A model generated the notes under the pieces. The model was not told the DNA's origin. It was given only the letters and a program-made list of their open reading frames with translations, and made no database searches. The position numbers and the translations under genes were made by a program. A DNA stretch of 64,000 nucleotides from Acetobacteraceae bacterium (GTDB lineage: Bacteria; Pseudomonadota; Alphaproteobacteria; Acetobacterales; Acetobacteraceae), in contig JAKFUL010000012.1 in assembly GCA_021732665.1 (NCBI GenBank), forward strand, positions 1 to 64,000, given 5' to 3'. This document shows positions 25,719-33,965 of this stretch, one piece after another; within the stretch, counting starts at the first letter, position 1; every line of letters starts with the position of its first letter.

Positions 25719-26687
25719 ATGGCAACCATGATCGCACGCCGCAGCCTCGCCCTTCTCAGCCTCGCCACCCCCGCCCTGGCGCAGGGCTGGGCGCCAACCC
25801 GCCCCGTGCGCATCGTCGCCGGCTGGCCCGGCGGAGGTGCCGCCGATGCCTCGCTGCGGCTGGTGGCGCCGCATATGCAGAATGCGCTGGGGCAGAGCGT
25901 GGTGATCGAGAACCGCTCCGGCGCCTCGGGCTCGATCGGCGCCGCGGCCGTGGCGCAGGCGGCCGCCGATGGCCACACGCTGCTGTTCGACGCGGCGGGG
26001 CAGGTCTCCAACCCCTTCCTGATGCGCGGGCTGTCCTTCGACTACCTCACCGCCTTCACCCCGGTGACCATCTTCGCGCTGCTGCCCAACCTGCTGGTGG
26101 TGCGCAGCGAGACGCCGTTCCGCACGGTGGCGGACCTGGTGACGCATCTGCGCGCCAACCCGGGGCGCGAGGCCTATGCCAGCACCGGCATCGGCATCGT
26201 CTCGCATCTGGCGGCCGTGATGTTCACGGCGCGGGAGAACCTCACCGTCACCCACGTGCCCTATCGTGCCTCCTCGCAATCCATCCCCGGGCTGCTGGCG
26301 GGGGAGACGCTGTTCACCTTCAACACCACGCCGCTCGCCGCCCCCCAGGTGCGCGATGGCAAGCTGCGGGCGCTGGCCGTCACCACGCCCCAGCGTATCC
26401 CGGCCTTCCCCGAGGTGCCGACGATGATCGAGCAGGGCTATGACGGCTTCGCCATCAATGAATGGCTGGGTCTTTTCGCCCCCGCCGGCACGCCGCCCGC
26501 CGCCGTGCAGCGCCATGCCGATGCCGCAGCGCTCGGTTTGGCCGACCCCATGGTGCGCGACCGCCACGCCCTGCTGGGCATGGAGATCGTGGCGCAGGGC
26601 CCCGCCGCCATGGCCGCCTTCCTGGCCGAGCAGCGCGCCCGCGTGGGCCAGCTGATCCGCGACAACAACATTCGCCTGGAGGGGTAG
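25719..26687 (+). CDS. Bug/TctC-family periplasmic solute-binding protein
   Basis: This 322-residue protein has a signal peptide (MATMIARRSLALLSLATPALAQ) and Bug features VRIVAGWPGGGAADASLR, VVIENRSGASGSIGAAAVA, LMRGLSFDYLTAFTPVTI, HVPYRASSQSIPGLLAGE and FAPAGTPPAAVQRH. It belongs to the same subgroup as the genes at 23308 and 24311 but lacks the GGSTD motif (GGAAD instead), so its ligand contacts probably differ. ATG codons at 25719 and 25728 are both possible. Neither has a strong Shine-Dalgarno sequence. An FAH-family hydrolase follows within 60 bases. Confidence 0.88.
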   Translation: MATMIARRSLALLSLATPALAQGWAPTRPVRIVAGWPGGGAADASLRLVAPHMQNALGQSVVIENRSGASGSIGAAAVAQAAADGHTLLFDAAGQVSNPFLMRGLSFDYLTAFTPVTIFALLPNLLVVRSETPFRTVADLVTHLRANPGREAYASTGIGIVSHLAAVMFTARENLTVTHVPYRASSQSIPGLLAGETLFTFNTTPLAAPQVRDGKLRALAVTTPQRIPAFPEVPTMIEQGYDGFAINEWLGLFAPAGTPPAAVQRHADAAALGLADPMVRDRHALLGMEIVAQGPAAMAAFLAEQRARVGQLIRDNNIRLEG

Positions 26688-26746
26688 CGTTCCGGGCACG
26701 AAACTGCTTAACGCGGCCCGGTCATAAAACCTTCGCGGGGACTCGC

Positions 26747-27619
26747 ATGCGCCTGGTCACGTTTTCCGATGCCGGCGGCACGCGGATCGGCGCGCTGGAT
26801 GGTGAGGCGGTGCTGGACATCACCGCCGTGGATGGCTCGCTGCCCCGGGACATGCTGGCGCTGATCGCCGGCGGTGCCGCCACCCTGGCCGGCGCGAGGG
26901 CCGCCGCTGCCCACGCGCCCAAGGTGCAGGGCGCCAGGCTGCTGGCCCCCATCCCCCGACCGCCGAAAAACGTCTTCTGCGTCGGCAAGAACTACCATGA
27001 GCATGCCAAGGAATTCGCCGGTTCCGGCTTCGATGGCGGCGCCGCCAATGTGGTGCCGCCGTACCCTGTGGTCTTCTCCAAGCCGCACACCAGCATCATC
27101 GCCACCGGCGAGGATATTCTGGCGGATATGGATCCCTCCGGGGGCCTGGATTTCGAGGGCGAGCTGGCCTTCGTCATCGGCCAGGGCGGGCGCGGCATCA
27201 GCCGCACCAACGCGCTGAACCACGTCTTCGGCTACACCATCGTAAACGATGTCACCGCGCGGCACCTGCAAAAACGCCATTCGCAATGGATCCTTGGCAA
27301 GGGGCTGGATACCTTCTGCCCCATGGGCCCGGCCATCCTGACGGCCGATGAGGTGCCGGACCCGACAAGGCTGGAACTCACCACCTGGGTCAACGGCAAG
27401 CAGCGTCAGCACGCCCCGGTCGCGGACCTGATCTTCGACATCCCCACGTTGATCGAGGCGATCTCGGCCGCCATCACGCTGGAGCCGGGCGATGTGGTCG
27501 CCACCGGCACCCCCGCCGGCGTGGGCATCGGCCTGAACCCCCCGGTGTTCATGCAGCGCGGCGACGTGGTGCGGATTTCCGTGACGGGAATCGGGGTGCT
27601 GGAGAATACCGTCCGCTAA
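26747..27619 (+). CDS. Fumarylacetoacetate hydrolase-family protein
   Basis: This 290-residue protein carries the FAH C-terminal fold. The opening motif is KNVFCVGKNYHEHAKEF, the metal ligands lie in FEGELAFVIG, and NDVTARHLQK and VVATGTPAGVGIG close the site. Members cleave C-C bonds in acylpyruvates or hydrate and decarboxylate small diacids. True fumarylacetoacetases are longer and have a distinct N-domain. The gene is 60 bases after a Bug gene and just before another, suggesting work on the bound acid. Although hmgA lies 13 kb away, this protein is more likely an acylpyruvase-type enzyme than the tyrosine-pathway FAH. Confidence 0.85.
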   Translation: MRLVTFSDAGGTRIGALDGEAVLDITAVDGSLPRDMLALIAGGAATLAGARAAAAHAPKVQGARLLAPIPRPPKNVFCVGKNYHEHAKEFAGSGFDGGAANVVPPYPVVFSKPHTSIIATGEDILADMDPSGGLDFEGELAFVIGQGGRGISRTNALNHVFGYTIVNDVTARHLQKRHSQWILGKGLDTFCPMGPAILTADEVPDPTRLELTTWVNGKQRQHAPVADLIFDIPTLIEAISAAITLEPGDVVATGTPAGVGIGLNPPVFMQRGDVVRISVTGIGVLENTVR

Positions 27620-27703
27620 CCCGCGCGCCCCTCCCTCCAACCTCTGGTCTCTCCCGCCGCAAGCTCCCCCCGGCCAGAATCCAGCAACAGGCTGCAAAAA
27701 TCC

Positions 27704-28702
27704 ATGCGAACCCCCCGCCGCATCGTCCTTGCCCGCCGCCGGCTGCTCGCCAGCGCAGCCGTCATCGGCGCCACGCCTGCCATGGCCCAGCAATCCCCCT
27801 GGCCCGGCGGACGCAGCGTGACCATGGTCGTGGGCTTCCCGCCCGGCGGGCAGGCCGATGTCTCCGGCCGGCCCTTCGCGGCGGCGCTGGAACGGCTCCT
27901 CGGCTCGCCAGTGCCGGTGGTGAACCGGCCCGGCGCCTCCGGGGGCTTGGGCAACGCCTTCGTCGCCCGCGCACCGGGCGATGGCCTGACGGTGTTGATG
28001 GCGCTCAGCTCCATGCTCATCCTGCCCGAGGCCGACCGCATTCATGGCCGCCCGGCGCAGTATGAGGTGGAACAGCTGGCCCCCATCGCCCGCATCACCG
28101 CCGACCCGACCGTGCTCGTCGTCCCCGCCTCCGCCCCCTGGCGGACCCTGGGCGAGTTGGTGGAGGACGCGAAGCGCCGGCCCGGCGCCATCAGCTACTC
28201 CTCGGCCGGCAATTTCTCCGCCCTGCACACGCCCATGGCCATGTTCACCGCGGCCGCAGGCATCGACATGCTGCACGTCCCCTTCCAGGGCGGCGGGCCG
28301 GCGCTGACGGCGCTGCTGGGCGGCACGGTGCAGGCGCTGGCAAGCGGCACCGGGCCGGTGATGCAGCATATCCAGGCCGGAAGGCTGCGGGCGCTGGCCA
28401 CCACCGGCACCACCCGCGTGGCCGCCCTGCCCGAAGTGCCGACCATGGCCGAGGCCGGCTACCCGGATGTGCTCTACCTGATCTGGGCCGGCCTGTTCGT
28501 GCCCGCCAGCACGCCCGCGGCGTTGCGCGAGCAGATCCGCGTGGCCGCCGCCCGCGCCGCGGAGGATGAGGACGCCCGCCGCGCGCTGACCACCGCCGGC
28601 AGCCCCATCGCCTATCTCGACGGCCCTGCCTTCGAGGCCTTCGTGCGCGAGGATGCGGCGCGGCTGATCCCCGCCGTGCGGCGCATCGGCCGGGTGGAGT
28701 AG
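27704..28702 (+). CDS. Bug/TctC-family periplasmic solute-binding protein
   Basis: This 332-residue protein has a signal with several arginines (MRTPRRIVLARRRLLASAAV) ending near AMAQ, so a twin-arginine-like or Sec export signal. The Bug features are diverged: VTMVVGFPPGGQADVSGR, VPVVNRPGASGGLGNAF, HVPFQGGGPALTALLGGT and FVPASTPAALREQI. The usual ENR becomes VNR and the second pocket loop reads HVPFQGGG. It is the most divergent of the eight Bug proteins here. It starts 84 bases after the FAH-family gene. Confidence 0.87.
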   Translation: MRTPRRIVLARRRLLASAAVIGATPAMAQQSPWPGGRSVTMVVGFPPGGQADVSGRPFAAALERLLGSPVPVVNRPGASGGLGNAFVARAPGDGLTVLMALSSMLILPEADRIHGRPAQYEVEQLAPIARITADPTVLVVPASAPWRTLGELVEDAKRRPGAISYSSAGNFSALHTPMAMFTAAAGIDMLHVPFQGGGPALTALLGGTVQALASGTGPVMQHIQAGRLRALATTGTTRVAALPEVPTMAEAGYPDVLYLIWAGLFVPASTPAALREQIRVAAARAAEDEDARRALTTAGSPIAYLDGPAFEAFVREDAARLIPAVRRIGRVE

Positions 28703-28712
28703 CGGCCCGGGA

Positions 28713-30023
28713 TTAACCCGGCGGCTGCGGCGCGCAAGCCAGGATGATCACCTCCGCTTCCGCCCGTTCAAGCCGCCGCGGCGGCTTGCCGACCAGGCTC
28801 TCTGCCCAGCCGGTTGCCCGAGCCAGTGAAGCGGTGGGCCAGGTTCCGAAGTCGCGCGCCGCGTCGAAGCCCGGTGGCAGCAGCGGTGCCAGGCGCAGCA
28901 ACAAGCCGACACGTCGCCGCGCCTGGTCCACCGGTTCATCGCCGCGCAGGCGCAGCGCGAAAGGCACCCGCACCCCGTCGGCCAGGAAGGGACCGGGCGG
29001 CTGCGGCACGATGTCCAACCGGTGGCCCTCCTCGATCAGGTTGCAGACGATGCGGGCGACCTGGCGGGGCAGCGCCGCCACGGGCTGGTTGAGCCGGCAG
29101 CGCACCATGACGGCGCCGGCGCGAAGGTCCGGTTGCAGCGACAGGGCTCCGAGCGGGCCCTGCGGGCGCATCGCCTGTTCGGGCAGGAAGCCAGGCGCGC
29201 GCAGCACGCCGCGCAGCAGCAGGCGCGGCCGCTCCGGCGGGGCCGCCAGCAAAGGGGCCTCTTCGGGCATGGGGGTGCCTTCGCCGGGGGGTGGCAGGCC
29301 CAGTTCCGCGGCGGCTTCCATCGCCCGGCGGCTTTCCGCCAGCGCCAACTCCCCGCCGAGCAACTCGTATTCGCGTGACAGCCGTTCCTCATCCGGCCAG
29401 GGCAGGCTGCCGGGGGGCAGCCATCCCTGGCCCTGCTCACGCACCCAGCCGGCGGCCGGGCCGGCCAGCATCAGCGCGCGGGCGCTGCCAGGGATATAGG
29501 AGCGGCCCTCCGCCAGGAGGGGCGGTGCGCGCAGCAGCTGGGTGAGCTGCTCGGCCGCCGCGGGGCCGGCGAGCGGGCGGGGCGCGGGGGGCACCACATC
29601 GGCCAACGCCAGGTGCAACTGCGGCTGCCAATTCTCCCAATCCTGAGGGTCGGCGCAGGGGGCGGTAAGTTCTGCGGTGAAGCGCGCGCCGCCGTCCAGC
29701 ATGGCCGCGAGATGCCGGTTGTCGCGCCGTGGCACGTAGCCCAGCTTCTCGCCGGCTTCGGTCAGGATAGCGATGGCGCGCCTGTCATGCGCATTGCCCG
29801 GTTCGCGGATGAGATGGAGCGTCTGCCCGCCTCGCAGCCCGGCCACCACGCGGGGCAGATCATGGTAGCGCGTGCCGGCGATGGCGACGCGGCCAAGCGG
29901 CAAGGCCCCGCGCCGCGCGGGAGCCGTGGCGGCGGCCATTGGGTGGGCGGCGGCCGTGGTCGCGGGCTGCCCCATGCCGGCCATAGCCAGCAATGCCTGC
30001 AACAGGGATCGTCGTTTTGCCAT
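28713..30023 (-). CDS. HIRAN-domain protein with N-terminal export signal
   Basis: This 436-residue protein has a hydrophobic N-terminus (SLLQALLAMAGMG) preceded by KRR, then an Ala/Pro-rich linker. A HIRAN domain spans about residues 45-120: GRVAIAGTRYHD, IREPGNAHDRRAIAI, KLGYVPRRDNRHLAAML. HIRAN domains in HLTF-type proteins bind DNA 3' ends, but stand-alone bacterial HIRAN proteins are little studied. The remaining 300 residues are Pro/Leu-rich with no family I recognise. The start at 30023 has GGAAGAG upstream. An export signal in front of a DNA-binding-type fold is unexpected, so the role may differ from that of eukaryotic HIRAN proteins. Confidence 0.7.
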   Translation of the reverse strand: MAKRRSLLQALLAMAGMGQPATTAAAHPMAAATAPARRGALPLGRVAIAGTRYHDLPRVVAGLRGGQTLHLIREPGNAHDRRAIAILTEAGEKLGYVPRRDNRHLAAMLDGGARFTAELTAPCADPQDWENWQPQLHLALADVVPPAPRPLAGPAAAEQLTQLLRAPPLLAEGRSYIPGSARALMLAGPAAGWVREQGQGWLPPGSLPWPDEERLSREYELLGGELALAESRRAMEAAAELGLPPPGEGTPMPEEAPLLAAPPERPRLLLRGVLRAPGFLPEQAMRPQGPLGALSLQPDLRAGAVMVRCRLNQPVAALPRQVARIVCNLIEEGHRLDIVPQPPGPFLADGVRVPFALRLRGDEPVDQARRRVGLLLRLAPLLPPGFDAARDFGTWPTASLARATGWAESLVGKPPRRLERAEAEVIILACAPQPPG

Positions 30024-30091
30024 CGCTCTTCCGCGCATCCGTTGCAACGCAAGGCACCTTGCACGAACATCCCTACAGCAAGGAGAACTCC

Positions 30092-31276
30092 ATGAACCAG
30101 ACAGCACCACTCGCCAGCATCACCGCCTGGCTGGCCACCCAGCAGCCCGCCATGCTCGCGGCCCTTGAGCGCATGGTGAACACCGATGGCGGCAGCTACG
30201 ACAAGCCCGGCGTGGATGCGGTGGGCCAGCAGGTGCGCGAATTTCTGGAATCTCAGGGCATCGTGGTCGAGACCGTGCGCGGCGAGAAGCATGGCGATTG
30301 CCTGCGCGCCTTTGTCGGCGGCGATGCCGCGCCCGCCGGCAATGCGCCCAGAAACATCGTGCTGATGGGGCATCGCGACACCGTCTTCCCCAAGGGCGAG
30401 CCCGAGCGGCGGCCCTTCCGTGTCGAGGGCGGCCGGGCCTATGGCCCCGGCGTGTCCGACATGAAGTCGGGCATCGTGCTGAACATGTTCATGCTCGCCG
30501 CCTTCCACAAATTCGGCGGCGCGCCCGGCCCCATGGTCGGCCTCTTCACCGGCGATGAGGAAATTGGCTCCCCCGAGGGCCGCGCGGTGATCGAAGCCGA
30601 GGCCCGCGGCGCCCGGGTGGTGTTCAATTCCGAGCCCGGCCGGATGAGCGGCAATGTCGTGACCGGGCGCAAGGGCGGCGTGTTCAGCGTGTTCGACATC
30701 ACGGGCAAGGCCAGCCATTCCGGCGGCAATTTCGAGGCCGGGATCTCCGCCATCGGCGAACTCGCGCACAAGATCCTGGCCATCCACGCGCTGGTCGACC
30801 TCAAGCGCGGCATCACGCTCAATGTGGGCCTCGTGCAGGGTGGCCAGAGCGTGAACACCGTCGCCCCCTCCGCCCAGGGCCAGATCGATCTGCGCTACGT
30901 GAACCCCGAGGATCGCGACGAGATCATGGGCAAGATCCACGAGATCATCGCCACCGCCCATATCCCCGGCACCAAGGCCACGTTGACCATCAAGGGTGAA
31001 TTCCTGCCGCTGACGCAAAGCCCGGCGGCCGCGAAACTGTTCAAACTCTACCAGGGTGCCGCGGCCGAGGCGGGGCTGAACGTGCAGGGCGAATTCTCCG
31101 GCGGCTGCGCCGATAGCGGCTTCACGGCAGCGCAGGGCGCCCCCACCATTTGCGCTGTGGGCCCGGTCGGCGGGCTGGCGCATAGCCCGGAGGAGTTTCT
31201 GGAGGTCGGCTCCATGGTCCCGCGCGCCCAGGCGATGGCGCGGGCGATCTGTGGGCTGGAAAGCGCCGGGCTGTGA
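30092..31276 (+). CDS. M20-family carboxypeptidase (glutamate carboxypeptidase-like)
   Basis: This 394-residue zinc exopeptidase has the M20 ligands in order: H94 in LMGHRDTVFP, D123 in GPGVSDMKSG, E156/E157 in TGDEEIGS, E181 in NSEPGR, and the late histidine in GLAHSPEEF. The dimerisation domain lies between, around GGVFSVFDITGKASHSGG. Glutamate carboxypeptidase (G2-type) relatives release C-terminal glutamate from folates and peptides. AAGGAGAA precedes the ATG at 30092. There is no signal peptide, so the substrate is cytoplasmic. Its stop overlaps the GTG start of the next gene. Confidence 0.9.
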   Translation: MNQTAPLASITAWLATQQPAMLAALERMVNTDGGSYDKPGVDAVGQQVREFLESQGIVVETVRGEKHGDCLRAFVGGDAAPAGNAPRNIVLMGHRDTVFPKGEPERRPFRVEGGRAYGPGVSDMKSGIVLNMFMLAAFHKFGGAPGPMVGLFTGDEEIGSPEGRAVIEAEARGARVVFNSEPGRMSGNVVTGRKGGVFSVFDITGKASHSGGNFEAGISAIGELAHKILAIHALVDLKRGITLNVGLVQGGQSVNTVAPSAQGQIDLRYVNPEDRDEIMGKIHEIIATAHIPGTKATLTIKGEFLPLTQSPAAAKLFKLYQGAAAEAGLNVQGEFSGGCADSGFTAAQGAPTICAVGPVGGLAHSPEEFLEVGSMVPRAQAMARAICGLESAGL

Positions 31277-31692
31277 TCCCCGCCCTGGTGCTGGCGGCGG
31301 CGCTGCTGCCGGGTGCCGCCTGGGCACAGGGCTGCGCGCGTGCCACCCCCATCCAGTTCGCGCCTGGCACCGCCAGCGGCGGCGTGCAGGGCGGCGTCAT
31401 CCGCGGCGATCGCGACTGCTACAGCGTCTCGGCGCGGGCCGGGCAGAAGATGCTGGTCACCATCACCTCGGTCGAGAACAATGCCGTCTTCCAGCTCTAC
31501 GCCCCGGGCTGGCGCCTGGGGCGCGATGGCGATGGCATCCTGGCCGTCGCCGGCCGCGCCCTGCGCGGCGCCGAGGAAGGCGCGGACACCATGCGCTGGA
31601 ACGGCACCCTGCCGGCGGATGGGCCGAACCTGATCGTGGTCGGCGGCACCAGGGGCAATGCCGGCTATCGGCTGGTGGTGACGATCCAGTAG
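31273..31692 (+). CDS. Secreted small beta-rich protein, unknown function
   Basis: This 139-residue protein has a signal peptide (MIPALVLAAALLPGAAWAQ) and a mature domain of beta strands with two cysteines (GCARAT, DRDCYSV). The layout, RDCYSVSARAGQKMLVTITS then FQLYAPGW and GPNLIVVGGTRGNAGYRL, resembles pre-peptidase C-terminal (PPC) type beta domains. These bind partners or substrates of secreted enzymes. The GTG start at 31273 overlaps the M20 peptidase stop (GTGA). Association with a cytoplasmic peptidase makes a direct partnership unlikely. Confidence 0.65.
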   Translation: MIPALVLAAALLPGAAWAQGCARATPIQFAPGTASGGVQGGVIRGDRDCYSVSARAGQKMLVTITSVENNAVFQLYAPGWRLGRDGDGILAVAGRALRGAEEGADTMRWNGTLPADGPNLIVVGGTRGNAGYRLVVTIQ

Positions 31693-31698
31693 CGCCGG

Positions 31699-32364
31699 TC
31701 AGCTCGGCCGGTCGCCGCCCTCGCGGCCCTGGCCATGCACCGCCATGCGCATCAGCGCCAGCATCGTCGCCGTGCGTTGCGCCGGCTCCATCGCTTCCAG
31801 CAGTGCCTGTTTCTCCGAGGCGGAGAAGGGGCAGACCATGCTGAGCGTGGTGACCAGCATCGCCTCGGGCGTCTTGGCGATGGCGTCCCAGTTCACCTCC
31901 ATGCCGTGGGTGGTGAGGTATGGCCGCAGGATCTCCATGAATTCCTCGCGCGGGACGCTGTCACCCTCCGGCACGCTGTGCGAATCCGCGCCGAAATCGC
32001 CGTAATCCACCGCCATGCGACGGTAGCCGCGGCGCATCTCCACCTCTTCCACGACCCTGAAACGCTGCAACCCCGTCAGGGTGATCAGGAAGCGCCCGTC
32101 ATCGGTCTCGGAGAAAGAGGTCAGCCGGCCCAGGCAGCCGACCGAGAAGATCGCCGTGCCGCGCTCGGTCCGAGGCCTGCTGCCATCGCCCTGGATCATT
32201 CCCAGCACCCGGCCTCCGGCCAGGCAATCCTCCACCATCGCGAGGTAGCGCGGCTCGAAGATGTTCAGCGGCAGGCGCCCATGCGGCAGCAGCAGGGCTC
32301 CGGTGAGGGGAAACACCGGGATGATCTCCGGCAAACCGCCGATGCGGGGGGTGGAGTTGGCCAC
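31699..32364 (-). CDS. Lon N-terminal (LON substrate-binding) domain protein
   Basis: This 221-residue protein is a stand-alone LON domain: IIPVFPLTGALLLPHGRLPL, NIFEPRYLAMVEDCL, GTAIFSVGCLGRL and LITLTGLQRFRVVEEVE. There is no AAA+ or protease part, so it does not degrade proteins itself. Such proteins are widespread in alphaproteobacteria, often beside the CnoX thioredoxin gene as here, which suggests a shared protein-quality role. Its start follows the cnoX-like stop by one base on the minus strand. Confidence 0.9.
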   Translation of the reverse strand: MANSTPRIGGLPEIIPVFPLTGALLLPHGRLPLNIFEPRYLAMVEDCLAGGRVLGMIQGDGSRPRTERGTAIFSVGCLGRLTSFSETDDGRFLITLTGLQRFRVVEEVEMRRGYRRMAVDYGDFGADSHSVPEGDSVPREEFMEILRPYLTTHGMEVNWDAIAKTPEAMLVTTLSMVCPFSASEKQALLEAMEPAQRTATMLALMRMAVHGQGREGGDRPS

Positions 32365-32365
32365 G

Positions 32366-33292
32366 CTACCTGAACAACAGAGCGGAGAGGCCGCGCCGCG
32401 CCTTCAGCGTGGCCGGGTCGGTCATCCCCCAGGCCTCGAAGAATTGCAGCAGCTGCTTGCGCGCCGCCTCATCGTTCCAGGCGCGGTCGCGCTTGATGGC
32501 GGTGAGCAGCTGTTCCGCCGCCTCGGCCCGCTGGTCCATGGCGTTGAGGGCTACGGCCAGCTCGATGCGGGCCGCGTGGTCATCCGGGTCGGCCTCCAGC
32601 CGGGCCTGGAAGCCGGCCAGCCCGGCCTGCGCCTCGCGCCCCGCGCGGGCCAGCTCGATCTGGCTCCGCACGGCCGAGATCTCGGCATGCCCGGCGATTT
32701 TCGCCGGTGCGGAGCCGAGCACCTGCAGAGCCTGCTCCTCCTGGTCCAGGGCAAGAAGCGCGCGGGCCAGCCCGGCCAGCGCCTCGGCATTCTCGGGTTC
32801 GTGCTGGGCGAGGCCGGCGAAAAGCTCCAGCGCCCCTTGGGCGTCGCCCTCGGCCAGCAAGGCCTTTGCCTCCTCCAGCAACTCGGCGCTGGGCATCTGC
32901 CCGCCGGCCAGCTTCAGCAGGTTTTCGACGAATTTCTTGATCTCGCTTTCCGGCAGCGCGCCCTGGAAGAGATCGGCGATCTGGCCCTGCCAGAAGGCGG
33001 CGACGGTGGGGACCGATTGCAGGGGCAGGCCGAGCTGGGTCAGCTGCGCCACAAGCTGGCGGTTCTTGTCGATGTCGATCTTCACCAGCCGCACCCGGCC
33101 GCCGGCGGCGCGCACCACCTTCTCGATCGCCGGAGTCAGCGTCTTGCAGGGGCCGCACCAGGTGGCCCAGAAATCGACCAGGATCGGCACCTCGCGGGAG
33201 GCTTCGATGACGTCCTGCATGAAGGTCTTCTGGTCGCCATCGCGCACGGGGTCCGGCCCGGCGGGGGAGGCAGCGTCGAAAATAACGTTCAT
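32366..33292 (-). CDS. cnoX: Thioredoxin-TPR co-chaperone (CnoX/YbbN type)
   Basis: This 308-residue protein has an N-terminal thioredoxin domain with an intact WCGPC (C46, C49) in LVDFWATWCGPCK, then about 180 residues of TPR helices (LAEGDAQGALELFAGLAQHE, ALAGLARALLALD, IELAVALNAMDQRAEAAEQL). In E. coli CnoX the active site is altered and the protein works as a chaperedoxin. Alphaproteobacterial members keep WCGPC and reductase activity. It is followed directly by the LON-domain gene. The start at 33292 fits the family. Confidence 0.9.
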   Translation of the reverse strand: MNVIFDAASPAGPDPVRDGDQKTFMQDVIEASREVPILVDFWATWCGPCKTLTPAIEKVVRAAGGRVRLVKIDIDKNRQLVAQLTQLGLPLQSVPTVAAFWQGQIADLFQGALPESEIKKFVENLLKLAGGQMPSAELLEEAKALLAEGDAQGALELFAGLAQHEPENAEALAGLARALLALDQEEQALQVLGSAPAKIAGHAEISAVRSQIELARAGREAQAGLAGFQARLEADPDDHAARIELAVALNAMDQRAEAAEQLLTAIKRDRAWNDEAARKQLLQFFEAWGMTDPATLKARRGLSALLFR

Positions 33293-33965
33293 TGTCCGGA
33301 GTTCCTGGCAGACCGATTAAGTGTGTCCTGCAAGGCATAAGACAAGACATGCCCCCGCGGCAACGAGGCCTTAACCCCTTTGGCGCCTAATTCCCGCCAC
33401 AACCCGGCCGCAGCGCCGCCCGTCCCCCACGCCAGAAGGGCGCGTCCGAAAGGTTCGTCCCATTGGCCCTGCTGAAATTCCTGCCCCTGAACCTGCGCCG
33501 CTGGCTGATGTACCGGCCGGAGCGACGCTATATGCGCGGGCGCCGCTAGCTGAGAAGGCTGCATATGCGGCTGCGATAACCCCCTCGATGCAGCGACGTT
33601 GTCGGATTCGGCAGGCGCTTATGCAAAGCGAGACGTCGATTTACAATGCCTTGGCAGGCAATGTGTCCATTTCCACGTCCTGAAATCACCCGCAGCGCGC
33701 AGCGCTCGCGCGCCGATGCTCGCGCTGGGGATCGGCGGCTGCGCCGCGGATGCGCCGCTACCGCCGCTGTGGCGGCAGTCTCGTTATTCCTCCCGTGAAC
33801 ATCCGGATGTTTGTCCCATACCCGGAAAATGGATGACGACAGCCCGACAGGCGTGCGCCGCGCTGTGGACAAACCCGCCGCAACCGAATCGTCGGTACAT
33901 GCGCCACCGCGCTAGCCTTCCGCCCCGCCCCGGGCAATGCTGTTGCCGCTTGGAGGGAACGACAC
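33293..33965. other. 673-base gap with lower G+C and no convincing gene
   Basis: This is the largest intergenic stretch of the window. Its middle (about 33550-33690) is visibly poorer in G+C than the surrounding genes. It holds a perfect 14-base palindrome, AACATCCGGATGTT, at 33798-33811. It also holds a possible 28-codon plus-strand frame (TTG at 33463 to TAG at 33549) with coding-like codon use. Minus-strand frames at 33289-33564 and 33546-33872 use rare codons and match nothing I know. The stretch may carry the promoter of the SDR gene (start 33966) and of cnoX, a small RNA, or a decayed insertion. Confidence 0.4.
33798..33811. promoter_or_regulatory. Perfect 14-base palindrome, possible operator
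   Basis: AACATCC/GGATGTT reads identically on both strands. It lies 155 bases before the SDR gene in an otherwise empty gap. A dimeric regulator could bind there. No known consensus is matched with confidence. Confidence 0.3.

Noticed and set aside
26747-27619. Fumarylacetoacetase completing the homogentisate pathway with hmgA
   Set aside because: The protein is too short and lacks the N-terminal domain of true fumarylacetoacetases; it is an FAH-superfamily acylpyruvase-type hydrolase.
33289-33564. 91-codon minus-strand frame whose stop overlaps the cnoX start (ATGA)
   Set aside because: The overlap is tempting, but the frame uses rare codons (CTA, ATA, TTA), has low coding character and matches nothing.
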